From assembly GCA_028280445.1 (NCBI GenBank), contig JANQLU010000112.1:45698-109697 (forward strand): a DNA stretch of 64,000 nt, given 5' to 3'. A model generated the notes under the pieces. It saw nothing but the letters and a program-made list of their open reading frames with translations, made no database searches and was not told the DNA's origin. The DNA comes from Pirellulaceae bacterium. Its GTDB lineage: Bacteria; Planctomycetota; Planctomycetia; Pirellulales; Pirellulaceae. Below, piece after piece: positions 26,318 to 34,757 of this stretch (position 1 is the stretch's first letter; each line of letters begins with the position of its first letter). Made by a program: the position numbers and the translations under genes.

Positions 26318-28750
26318 ATGACGAAAGCCAAACAGCCTGGAACAAAAAAATATTTTGCGACCGTGCCGCCGCAGGAAATCTTGCCCATCGTCAATAGCCG
26401 GTATGAGTCAAGTGTTCGCGGCATTTTTGTCATTGGCGATGTTACAGGTTTGCCGCTGGTCAAAGTCGCCGCCAATCAGGGCCGCGAAGTCATCGAGAAA
26501 ATGGAAGCGGCCCGGCTGTTTGAATCAAGCGCCGAGATCGATGGCCTGGACCTGGTCATTGTCGGCGGCGGACCGGCGGGAATTTCTGCGGCCATTGAAT
26601 GTGAAAAACGAAATCTGAAATACGTCGTTCTCGAACGAACGCAACTGGCCAACACTGTACGAACTTTCCCGCAAGGCAAAAAAGTCTACGCCGAACCACA
26701 AACGATTAAAAACATCAGCGAACTCGACGTCGATCGTGATCTCGACCGGGACGATTTTCTGCAAATCGTTGAAAAAACCGTCGCCGAACAAAACCTCAAA
26801 TACAAAGAAGGGGTCGATGTCAGCCAGATCAAAAAAAACCGCGATCGCGATTTCGAAGTTCACACGAAAGATGGAAACGTTTTTCCGACACGCCAAGTAT
26901 TAATCGCCATCGGCCGACAAGGCCAACCTCGAAAATTGGATATCCCGGGCTGCGACGACTGTAAAAAAGTTACTTATCGTTTACATACCAAGGAAGATTA
27001 CAACGACGAAGATGTCCTGGTCATTGGCGGCGGCAACTCAGCGATCGAAGCAGCCTTGATGCTCAAAGATCATAACCGGGTCACGCTGTCCTACCGTGGC
27101 GACGATTTCTACCGCGCCAAAGAAGAAAACCGACGCTTGCTGGACGAAGCAATCGCAGATGGTTCGATCAAAGCCATCCTCAATAGCAACATCCGGGAAA
27201 GTCGCGACAAGGAAGTTGACCTGGAAGTCCAGGGGGAAATCCAAACGATTAAAAACGACAAAGTCATTATTTTGATCGGGCAACTTCCTCCGATCGATTT
27301 CCTGATTGATACCGGGATGGAGCTCGATGGTGTCTGGACCAAGAAACGAGTCTTTTGGTCGATCATTGGGTTGGCATTCGGATTGTTTGTCTATTTCCTG
27401 GCCAAAAAATTTGTGCTGCATTCCGAAGATGCCAACGGAAAATGGCTGGTCGGCAACTATCTTTTTTTCATCACGACAAAATCAACCGTCGGCTCGTTTG
27501 TATTTATGACGATGGTGCCGCTGTTAGGCTTGCTGGTGTTAGGAGCCAGACTGGTTCAACATCTCATGACGGGCCCCGGTAAAAATCCACCCTTTACCGT
27601 ACCCTGGGCCAAACCAATTCTCATTACTTGTGTGTTGTTGTTTATTTTTGGAATGGCAGCACCCGGAATATTTACAACCGATCCTCAAGAAGCGGGAGCG
27701 GGGCCGTATCATTTCAGCCTCAATCTGAATGCGTTCGGTAGCAACGCTAGTGTCGAAGATATTTATAATGCGACGACTCCCAAAACGACAAAAGTCATTC
27801 GCGGCTCGGGTAGCCGCTATTTCTCATCGTTGTCCGGTGTTTATTATCTGTTCTATTTTGGCCTGATTGGTTTCTTTGGAATCTACTGGGCAATTAAAAC
27901 CAATAACAAAATTATCTGGCGCCGCAATTTGATCATTATTGCGTGTCAATGGACTTTGTGGTGGGGCATCCCGACGTTTTTGGCAGTGCTGTTGGGACGC
28001 AACGTTTGGTCACCCGTGTTGCTCAAAGCCATCAATGCCTGGCCGCTCAACATGACCGCATTTAAAGTCAACCCGGCGGCCGCACCCGGTGACCCCGAGT
28101 GGTGGACCATTGTGGCGATCATCGGTGTCGTGTGGGCAGTTTTCCTGACGTTCATTGTTATTCCAATATTTACCATCAAGTACGGCAAGATTTATTGTTC
28201 GTATATTTGTTCCTGCGGTGCTTTGGCAGAAACCGTTGGCAATGGTTTTCGCCATCGCGGACCCAAAGGTGACGCACCTCGGAAGCTCGAAAAATTTGGA
28301 TTTGTGTTTGTGGCACTGGCAACGATTGCGACCATCGCCGATTTGCTGGGAGTCACCCGGATTTTCGATTGGTACAACGTTTGGGTTGGCACATTGCTGG
28401 CCGGGGCAATCGCTATTGGTATGTATCCATTTTTAGGCCAACGTATCTGGTGCCGGATGTGGTGCCCTCTGGCTTTTTGGATGAATTTTTGGGGCCGCTG
28501 GTCCAAGTTCAAAATTACGCCTGAAAAAGGCAAGTGTATTGACTGCAATGTATGTAATCAGTTTTGTCAAATGGGAATCGACATCAAAAGCCGCGCCTTG
28601 AAAGGTGAACCGGTGACGCTCGCCGATACACCTTGCGTCGGCTGCGCGGAATGTGTTGTCCGTTGCCCAATGCAGATTCTACATCTCGGCGAAGCGCCGC
28701 CGACCAAACTGGTTTCCATTGGCGTACCTGACAAAAAACAGACGAGTTGA
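26318..28750 (+). CDS. FAD-dependent oxidoreductase fused to a polytopic 4Fe-4S membrane domain
   Basis: An 810-residue fusion. Residues 1-60 look like the C-terminal end of a pyridine-nucleotide oxidoreductase (RGIFVIGDVTGLPLVKVAA). A full FAD/NAD(P) domain follows (about 70-330) with GGGPAGISAAIE and GGGNSAIEAALMLK, then about eight transmembrane helices including a NapH/CcoG-like region with YCSYICSCG and WCRMWCPLAFW. Two [4Fe-4S] motifs close the protein: CIDCNVCNQFC and CVGCAECVVRC. It probably passes electrons from NAD(P)H across or along the membrane; donor and acceptor are unknown. ATG 26318 with an upstream GGAAA is preferred to GTG 26312. A DUF547 gene follows after 59 bases. Confidence 0.85.
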   Translation: MTKAKQPGTKKYFATVPPQEILPIVNSRYESSVRGIFVIGDVTGLPLVKVAANQGREVIEKMEAARLFESSAEIDGLDLVIVGGGPAGISAAIECEKRNLKYVVLERTQLANTVRTFPQGKKVYAEPQTIKNISELDVDRDLDRDDFLQIVEKTVAEQNLKYKEGVDVSQIKKNRDRDFEVHTKDGNVFPTRQVLIAIGRQGQPRKLDIPGCDDCKKVTYRLHTKEDYNDEDVLVIGGGNSAIEAALMLKDHNRVTLSYRGDDFYRAKEENRRLLDEAIADGSIKAILNSNIRESRDKEVDLEVQGEIQTIKNDKVIILIGQLPPIDFLIDTGMELDGVWTKKRVFWSIIGLAFGLFVYFLAKKFVLHSEDANGKWLVGNYLFFITTKSTVGSFVFMTMVPLLGLLVLGARLVQHLMTGPGKNPPFTVPWAKPILITCVLLFIFGMAAPGIFTTDPQEAGAGPYHFSLNLNAFGSNASVEDIYNATTPKTTKVIRGSGSRYFSSLSGVYYLFYFGLIGFFGIYWAIKTNNKIIWRRNLIIIACQWTLWWGIPTFLAVLLGRNVWSPVLLKAINAWPLNMTAFKVNPAAAPGDPEWWTIVAIIGVVWAVFLTFIVIPIFTIKYGKIYCSYICSCGALAETVGNGFRHRGPKGDAPRKLEKFGFVFVALATIATIADLLGVTRIFDWYNVWVGTLLAGAIAIGMYPFLGQRIWCRMWCPLAFWMNFWGRWSKFKITPEKGKCIDCNVCNQFCQMGIDIKSRALKGEPVTLADTPCVGCAECVVRCPMQILHLGEAPPTKLVSIGVPDKKQTS

Positions 28751-28809
28751 ACAAACCATTGATTGCGTTTCATCAAACCTCATCTCACTAACGACGAGAA
28801 AAACTGATC

Positions 28810-29706
28810 ATGTCCAACGGCGAAAAATATTACGGCGGATTTTTCTGGGTCGCGATTGTATCGTTTATCGTCCCTGTTTTCGTTGCCATCGCGGCGTTTA
28901 ACAATATTCAAACGACGACAAAACCCAAACCGAATCCCGATGCCAGTGGTGTCGACCACGCCATCTGGGATTACCTGCTCAAAGCGTATGTTACCGATGG
29001 CTTGGTCGATTATGACGGTCTCAAACGAGATTACTTGTTTCGTGAATACATTCGCGAACTGGGCGCCGCCGACCCCGATGCTTTGAAAACCGATGCCGAA
29101 AAATTGGCACTGGCCTGCAATGCATACAACGCATTTGTGATCAACGGCGTGATCACTCATAAAATCAAAGAAACCGTGATCCCCGATCCCGACACACTCG
29201 GATTTTTTGATTTAAAAGAACACATCTTTGCCGGCAAAACGATCAGCCTCAATGAACTCGAACACGAAATGATCCGGCCTGTTTTCAAAGAACCGCGCGT
29301 TCACGTCGCCTTGGTTTGTGCTGCCCGAAGCTGCCCGTCGATTCGCGCCGAAGCGTATGTTGGCAGCAGAATCGATCAGCAGCTCCAAGATCAAAGTATC
29401 CAGTTTGCCAACAATAAAACTTATGTTGAATTCAAAGCGGACTCGGGCGAGCTGCATTTGAGCAGCATTTTGGATTGGTACGGCAGCGATTGGGATGAAC
29501 AATTTCCTAACGGAGGTTATCTCCGTTGGATTGCAGATTTGACCACCGACGACGCAATTAAAAACGCGTGCGAACAAGCCATCGCACAGCAAGTTACCGT
29601 CAAATTCAAACCTTATGATTGGACATTGAATTCTCAGGCGGACCCCAAAAAATCGGGCGGTCATGGCGGAGGAGGATTCGGCTCTGGCTCGCTGCCCGAT
29701 CAATAA
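28810..29706 (+). CDS. Membrane-anchored DUF547 protein
   Basis: A 298-residue protein with an N-terminal transmembrane helix (about 12-34) and a DUF547 domain (about 45-265). The domain features VDYDGLKRD, LALACNAYNAFVINGV, VHVALVCAARSCPSIR and LDWYGSDWDEQF; the conserved Cys of the CAARSCP segment is present. The tail is Gly/Lys/Ser-rich. DUF547 has no established activity, though its conserved Cys/His-type pattern suggests a hydrolase or peptidase fold. It lies 59 bases after the FAD/4Fe-4S gene and is probably co-transcribed with it. Confidence 0.87.
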   Translation: MSNGEKYYGGFFWVAIVSFIVPVFVAIAAFNNIQTTTKPKPNPDASGVDHAIWDYLLKAYVTDGLVDYDGLKRDYLFREYIRELGAADPDALKTDAEKLALACNAYNAFVINGVITHKIKETVIPDPDTLGFFDLKEHIFAGKTISLNELEHEMIRPVFKEPRVHVALVCAARSCPSIRAEAYVGSRIDQQLQDQSIQFANNKTYVEFKADSGELHLSSILDWYGSDWDEQFPNGGYLRWIADLTTDDAIKNACEQAIAQQVTVKFKPYDWTLNSQADPKKSGGHGGGGFGSGSLPDQ

Positions 29707-29714
29707 ACGATCAA

Positions 29715-29770
29715 GTAGGGCCGGTTCCCACCGGTCGTTTGTTGGATTGGCCGGTGGGAACCGGCCCTAC
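29715..29770. repeat. GTAGGGCCGGTTCCCACCGG family, near-perfect copy
   Basis: GTAGGGCCGGTTCCCACCGG, a TCGTTTGTTGGATT spacer, then GGCCGGTGGGAACCGGCCCT and AC. It is the best reference copy in the window and lies between two converging genes. Confidence 0.9.
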
Positions 29771-29774
29771 GGTT

Positions 29775-30035
29775 TCACTCCTCGAATTGTTTTCTTTCAA
29801 AATCATCCAGAAGTTTTTCCATGGCCAGATCATTTCTTACCCGTTGAGCAGAAATGCCGCCGTAGTTGAGTTTCAAACTTCCTTGTTTCGATGTCCTTTC
29901 CTGGGAAGCGCTCAATTTGAATTCTCCGCCAAATTTTTCGATTTCACGGCCATGCTCGGCACACAACCTGGTATCCGGCATAGCCTCGGCGCGCATTGGG
30001 TCAATCTCTTGTTTGCAGACCATGCAATATCTCAT
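29775..30035 (-). CDS. Small DksA/TraR-like zinc-finger protein
   Basis: An 86-residue protein. The N-terminal CMVCKQEI ... LCAEHG pattern resembles the DksA/TraR zinc finger, with the last Cys replaced by His. A charged helical tail follows. Full DksA is larger and has a coiled coil before the finger, so this is a short relative at best; it may bind RNA polymerase. The start at 30035 is chosen because AAGGTGGAG lies directly upstream. A promoter-proximal terminator hairpin precedes it. Confidence 0.6.
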   Translation of the reverse strand: MRYCMVCKQEIDPMRAEAMPDTRLCAEHGREIEKFGGEFKLSASQERTSKQGSLKLNYGGISAQRVRNDLAMEKLLDDFERKQFEE

Positions 30036-30061
30036 CCAACTCCACCTTTTTCGAACAGCGC

Positions 30062-30095
30062 ATAAAAAAAGCCCGAGGGAGACTTTCCCTCGCGA
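30062..30095 (-). terminator. Terminator-like hairpin in the leader of the DksA-like gene
   Basis: On the minus strand GCGAGGGAAAGTCTCCCTCG folds into a GAGGGA/TCCCTC stem and is followed by GGC and seven T. No gene ends here on that strand, so it is either a leader attenuator or the end of a very short RNA. Confidence 0.6.
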
Positions 30096-30293
30096 CTGCG
30101 CCATTATCATTGCCGCTCGATTTCAATAGTCAATAGCAAAAAAGCAACTTAACTTGAATCAACACAGATCCGCATCAAATCATCCTTGGCGTGATTGCAA
30201 ACCCGGATGATAACATGCGATATTTCCAGAAATCCTCAAAACGGCGTTAGATTTCTCAGTCCCAATTCAAATTTGAACACTCTTTAATATGAC

Positions 30294-31841
30294 ATGAATG
30301 TTCAACCTACTAATCCAAGCCTTTCCGATTGTCCGAGCATGCAGTTGGCCGATCACACCGACAACGAGCTATTGGTTTTGTATGTCGACCATCGAAGCGA
30401 GGCAGCTTTCAATCAACTGGTTGCCAGGCATAGTGCGATGGTTCTCAACGTCTGTTTGTCGGTGGTTTCCGATCGAAATCGTGCCGAAGATGCGTTTCAG
30501 GCCACTTTTCTGGCACTGATTCGACACGCGCGGCGTTTGAGAAACTCGCCATCGTTTGCCGGTTGGTTATACCGCGTTGCGTTTCGGGCAGCGCTGAAAT
30601 CACTAAAACAACCTCGGCTTGAATCTCAGCAAACGGAAATGGTCGAGCCGTACATTGAAATCGACCCGCTGCATCAACTTGCGACTCGAGAGGTCATTCA
30701 ATCCGTCGTCAACGAACTCAATCACATTCCAAAACGACAACGGGAAGCGTTGACGTTGTTTTATTTTGAACAGCTTTCTCGCGCAGAAATCGCCGCCAGG
30801 ATGGATAGCACTCCAGGCACGGTAAAAGCGTTGTTACAACGTGGCAAACAGCTGCTCAAACGGCGACTGTTGCGAAAAGGCTTGGTGCCCGCGATGGTCG
30901 TTCTTAGCGTGCGTGCTTTCCAACGATCGGCTGAGGCCACAAGTATTTCGAGTCTTGTTGCGATGACGGTGGCAACTTGTGTCAAAGCGGGACCTGTCGC
31001 AGCGACCGCACCAAGTAACCTTATCAATTTGTTAAACATGAAGGAATGGACCATGCTGACTTCGAATTCAATCGCCGCCAAAACAGGTTTCACAGCCACA
31101 GGTATTTTGGCAGTAATCGCGATTCCATTATCGCTGCTCGTTGGATCTGTACCCGAGCAAAACGAACGAGCAGCCAACAGCATTGCGATCCATCAGCGCA
31201 ATGGCAACGGTACGCCAGTTGCATTCGCGGTTTCAAAAATTCAGGAAGATGAACATCGAGAACAGAGTAAAAATAAATCCGCGCCAAAAACGAACCCCGA
31301 GCAACTTCAGAAGCTGGTAGAAAAACTGGCGGCTGAAGTTAAAAAGCTCGAAGAAAAACAGAAACAGCTGATGACAAAACAAAAACAACTCAGCCAAGCG
31401 AGGATCAAACTCGCCATGCACTTGTTGGAGAACAATCTCAAAGAGTTACGCAAGTTTGCATCTACAGCCCCGGGCAAAAGTGCGTTGGTCGAAATTTACA
31501 TTCAGCAGTGTCTGGCTATTGATCGCAAAACCAGTGAAGTGTTTGTCGCAGATTCTCGAACTCGGAATCTCATCTACATGAATCCGGACGGCACCCTGAT
31601 TTCCGTCATGTCAACAATCGACGCCGGAGGAGGACCGAATAGTTTTCATTCGCGCATCACCAACAAAAAAACGCGAAAAATCTTGTCAACCATTCAACAG
31701 GAACTTGGCCGTATCAAAGCGTCCGACATCCGCGTCAAAAAATACCCCGGCGTCCTGTTTCATATTTCTGAATTTCGCGGCAACACTGATGAGAGCGCAG
31801 CCAACTACGGATTAATGGTTGAAAGCTCCGTCAAATACTAA
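30294..31841 (+). CDS. ECF sigma factor with long membrane-spanning C-terminal extension
   Basis: A 515-residue protein. Residues about 25-190 are an ECF sigma factor: region 2 (AFNQLVARHSAMVLNVCLSV, DAFQATFLALIRHARR, SFAGWLYRVAFRAAL) and region 4 (IPKRQREALTLFYFEQLS, with HTH SRAEIAARMDSTPGTVKALL). Beyond that come hydrophobic stretches (about 200-240), a clear transmembrane helix (TGILAVIAIPLSLLVGSV, about 268-286), a Lys/Glu/Gln coiled coil (about 335-385) and a C-terminal domain of unknown fold. Sigma factors with membrane extensions are known in planctomycetes. The extension may tether the factor to the membrane and sense a signal outside. No clear ribosome binding site. Confidence 0.82.
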   Translation: MNVQPTNPSLSDCPSMQLADHTDNELLVLYVDHRSEAAFNQLVARHSAMVLNVCLSVVSDRNRAEDAFQATFLALIRHARRLRNSPSFAGWLYRVAFRAALKSLKQPRLESQQTEMVEPYIEIDPLHQLATREVIQSVVNELNHIPKRQREALTLFYFEQLSRAEIAARMDSTPGTVKALLQRGKQLLKRRLLRKGLVPAMVVLSVRAFQRSAEATSISSLVAMTVATCVKAGPVAATAPSNLINLLNMKEWTMLTSNSIAAKTGFTATGILAVIAIPLSLLVGSVPEQNERAANSIAIHQRNGNGTPVAFAVSKIQEDEHREQSKNKSAPKTNPEQLQKLVEKLAAEVKKLEEKQKQLMTKQKQLSQARIKLAMHLLENNLKELRKFASTAPGKSALVEIYIQQCLAIDRKTSEVFVADSRTRNLIYMNPDGTLISVMSTIDAGGGPNSFHSRITNKKTRKILSTIQQELGRIKASDIRVKKYPGVLFHISEFRGNTDESAANYGLMVESSVKY

Positions 31842-32060
31842 AACGCGACGATCTGATATCACAGTGAGCGAGAGCCAGAATCTACACTTCATAAACCTGT
31901 TGCGCTTTACAGCGAACTGAATCCATCACTTGTAGTAGTTCACAATGTGGAGCAATCCTTGACTGCTGCGGCCTGACAGATTTCAATTAATTCTCCCGTC
32001 ACCAACTCTTCAAACTACTTCTCTAATCACCAATCTCTCATCGCTTATCGTGGAGAAACG

Positions 32061-32999
32061 ATGAACTGTTCTAAATTTGTCATTGTATCTGTGCTGCTTT
32101 CGTTACTTGTCTTTGTACCAGCGACTCACTCTCAAGATATTGAGCCATACGCGAGAGGAATTTATCTTTCATTTTTTGATAGCGATGGCAATGGTTCCGT
32201 TGATAGCTACCGAATCAATGGAGACTACAGAATTGCTCTTGCTCGTGATGAAAAGGAAACAGACTTAAAAGTTCCGTTTTATGCATCACCTGTCTTCGGC
32301 TCTGAAAAAGCAGAGGGCAAAATAAAATATTTCAATGCCAGCCTGCTCACTGCTCTGACCCTCCGGCGGACCGTGCCAATTGCGTGGAAGTTTTCTGCAA
32401 GTGAAGAACTGGAGAAATTTTTCGTCAGCGTTGATGATGATCTGGCGAGCATGAAAAACGATCAAGTATGGCTGCTCATGGACGAAGATGTGCCAGTTCT
32501 ACGAAGTGACCTGTCAGGTGAAATGCACCATTTTGACGGCAAGCTGAAAGCTTCACCGCAACTGGAACAGGATATTTGTTTTGTTCGCAAAATCGACAAG
32601 GATCGGGGCAAGAAACTCAAAAGCGCAAATGTCACCATGTCGTTTGTTTTTCAAACACCACTGCCTGAGTTTAAATTGGTTGACTCAAAGCAGTACGGCG
32701 CAGACGCGAAGTTCAGATACAAAGTTGAATACCTTGACAAAGATAAAAAGGCACATTTCGTCAAACACTTGGAAGTCGGTAAAGCTCGGCGCGGAATCAG
32801 ATCATTTAAGCACAAATGGAAGGTAGAGTGGTGCGAAAACAAACTCGCCCCGATGGCTAAATATCAAGTGACACGGCAGGTTTGGAGCAAAACGACCGGC
32901 GCTTGGATTGACGATCACGGCGGAGATATGGCAGGTGGCTGGACTGAGCTGAAGCTCCCACTGGGCAAGTCATTAGAGTTTCCATCGCCGTCGCAGTAG
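32061..32999 (+). CDS. Secreted protein of unknown function
   Basis: A 312-residue protein with a signal peptide (about 1-25, ending THSQD). The mature part is mixed alpha/beta with many Lys and Asp residues; a DSDGNGSVDSY segment near residue 38 resembles a calcium-binding loop but stands alone. I recognise no family. The ATG has a good GTGGAGAAACG ribosome binding site. The next gene (33052), also exported, starts 52 bases downstream and may be co-transcribed. Confidence 0.7.
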   Translation: MNCSKFVIVSVLLSLLVFVPATHSQDIEPYARGIYLSFFDSDGNGSVDSYRINGDYRIALARDEKETDLKVPFYASPVFGSEKAEGKIKYFNASLLTALTLRRTVPIAWKFSASEELEKFFVSVDDDLASMKNDQVWLLMDEDVPVLRSDLSGEMHHFDGKLKASPQLEQDICFVRKIDKDRGKKLKSANVTMSFVFQTPLPEFKLVDSKQYGADAKFRYKVEYLDKDKKAHFVKHLEVGKARRGIRSFKHKWKVEWCENKLAPMAKYQVTRQVWSKTTGAWIDDHGGDMAGGWTELKLPLGKSLEFPSPSQ

Positions 33000-33051
33000 C
33001 ATTCGTTGTGACTGAAAAACAACCCAAACTTCAATATTTACAGGTACCAGG

Positions 33052-34488
33052 ATGTTTCGAATATTTACGACCATTTGTATTACGTTAACGAGCCTGATCA
33101 TATCGATTTCGACAACGAACGGATTAGCCGCACAAGCTCAGATCACCGTAGACCAGGGCAAGTTTTACAAGAACGAAGGCGGGCATCTGGGCACTTGGGT
33201 TGTCGATCATCAAGCGATCTTTGGACAAAACAAGTTGACCAAATCCCAACTGGATCGGATCGAACAAGCGGGACTCGAATTTGATCGAAGCTGCAAAAAA
33301 TTGAAATGGCCCAAGCTAAAACCATTTGTCGACAACTGGGGTAACGAACCACCAGAAGTCACCGACGCAAAAGAAAGAGCGTGGGAAAAACCCATGAGAG
33401 AATATGACAAAAAACGCGACCAAATCACGTTGAAGTTTCATCAAGACGTCCTCAACATCCTAAGCGATTCGCAAAAACGTCGCGTTGTACAAGTACTTTG
33501 GCAGCTAAAGGGCGCAGCAGCCTGGCCATTTTTCTACTTTAAAAATGAAGAGTTCGTCAGGGCGGCAAAACTAGATTCAATACAACAGAAAAAATTCAAC
33601 ACCTATCTTTTAAGTGTTACCTGGAAAGACTTCGACCAACGAGTCAACAAACTTGTAAAACAACACCGAGTTCAAATTCTCCAAACCCTTTCAGAAAAAA
33701 CCAAAACGCGATTGATCGACATTGTTGGCCCGCAAAGATCGGTCAAGCTCGTTCCATTGATTCGCACTGAAAGCATGTTCAGACACCCCAATTTGCTTGG
33801 ACTCGATGACCGCTTGATGACAAACCCGGTGGACGAACAACACTTTGATGCCTGGTCCCGGTTGCTGATCAATTCCTTTGTCGCATCCGAGTTGGAATGG
33901 TTGGACGAACAGCACAAGGAACACTTGAAAATTATTTCAGCATGCCGGTATGCGTACCGCCGTATTCCCCGGCCTCGCGGGGAGAGGTTTCAGGTTGAGG
34001 AACACGCGTGGCGCGAATTGATCGATCAAGCAGACGTCGACGCCTACAAAGCCAAGGTGAAGGCCAATTACAAGAAACATCATGAACAACGATTGAAATT
34101 GCTTGTCGAGCACCAGAAAAAACGGCTGCATGAAAGTCTGCGGCAATGTTGCCGCATCAATGAATCGGTGTTGGCATACTTGGGTGAAGAACGTTTTTTG
34201 ACGTTGGCAAAAGCAACGGATGAAGAGAAACGGCAAATCCGTAAAGCCGTAAAAAGTGAATCACGGAAATTGAAGCAAGCCATCCAAAAAATGATTGCCA
34301 GACAAACCGAAGACATTTATCAACAATTGCCAGAGGATCGAAGGAAAGAATTGAAAAAAATGTTCGGTGAACCACTGGAGTTTTTTCCAATCCCAGAGCT
34401 AGTGCTCAGAAACTACTATCTCGACTCGAAAAAACGCCGTGAACTTCAGAAGGCAATGAACGGCAATTTGAAGATACGTTTGCCGTAA
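33052..34488 (+). CDS. Secreted helical protein of unknown function
   Basis: A 478-residue protein with a signal peptide (about 1-27, ending GLAAQ). The rest is almost entirely charged and helical (DVLNILSDSQKRRVVQVLWQ, QLPEDRRKELKKMFGEP). The recurring 'bacterial heptad-like DSQKRRV' pattern resembles that of exported planctomycete proteins carrying Spy/CpxP-like helical repeats, but I cannot assign a domain. It follows another exported unknown by 52 bases. Confidence 0.65.
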   Translation: MFRIFTTICITLTSLIISISTTNGLAAQAQITVDQGKFYKNEGGHLGTWVVDHQAIFGQNKLTKSQLDRIEQAGLEFDRSCKKLKWPKLKPFVDNWGNEPPEVTDAKERAWEKPMREYDKKRDQITLKFHQDVLNILSDSQKRRVVQVLWQLKGAAAWPFFYFKNEEFVRAAKLDSIQQKKFNTYLLSVTWKDFDQRVNKLVKQHRVQILQTLSEKTKTRLIDIVGPQRSVKLVPLIRTESMFRHPNLLGLDDRLMTNPVDEQHFDAWSRLLINSFVASELEWLDEQHKEHLKIISACRYAYRRIPRPRGERFQVEEHAWRELIDQADVDAYKAKVKANYKKHHEQRLKLLVEHQKKRLHESLRQCCRINESVLAYLGEERFLTLAKATDEEKRQIRKAVKSESRKLKQAIQKMIARQTEDIYQQLPEDRRKELKKMFGEPLEFFPIPELVLRNYYLDSKKRRELQKAMNGNLKIRLP

Positions 34489-34757
34489 GAGCTTTGGGCA
34501 AAGTCGCTAAAGCCGCCAGAATATTCCAAGAGTTTGAAATTGTAGAATAGGGCCACACGCCAATGTCCTTTGCTGTTTGACACGGTTCAAACAAAACCCT
34601 CAAAAACGGTGCTTTTGGCGGTCGAGCCGTCCTGCCAAATTATCGAAATACTTGCCAAGATTCATTTGCCACAAGCGAACCTAATGACAACTTGACGCTA
34701 CCATCATCGAACTTCCATAACCCAAAATTCAAAATCGATCAAACACGACACAATCGC

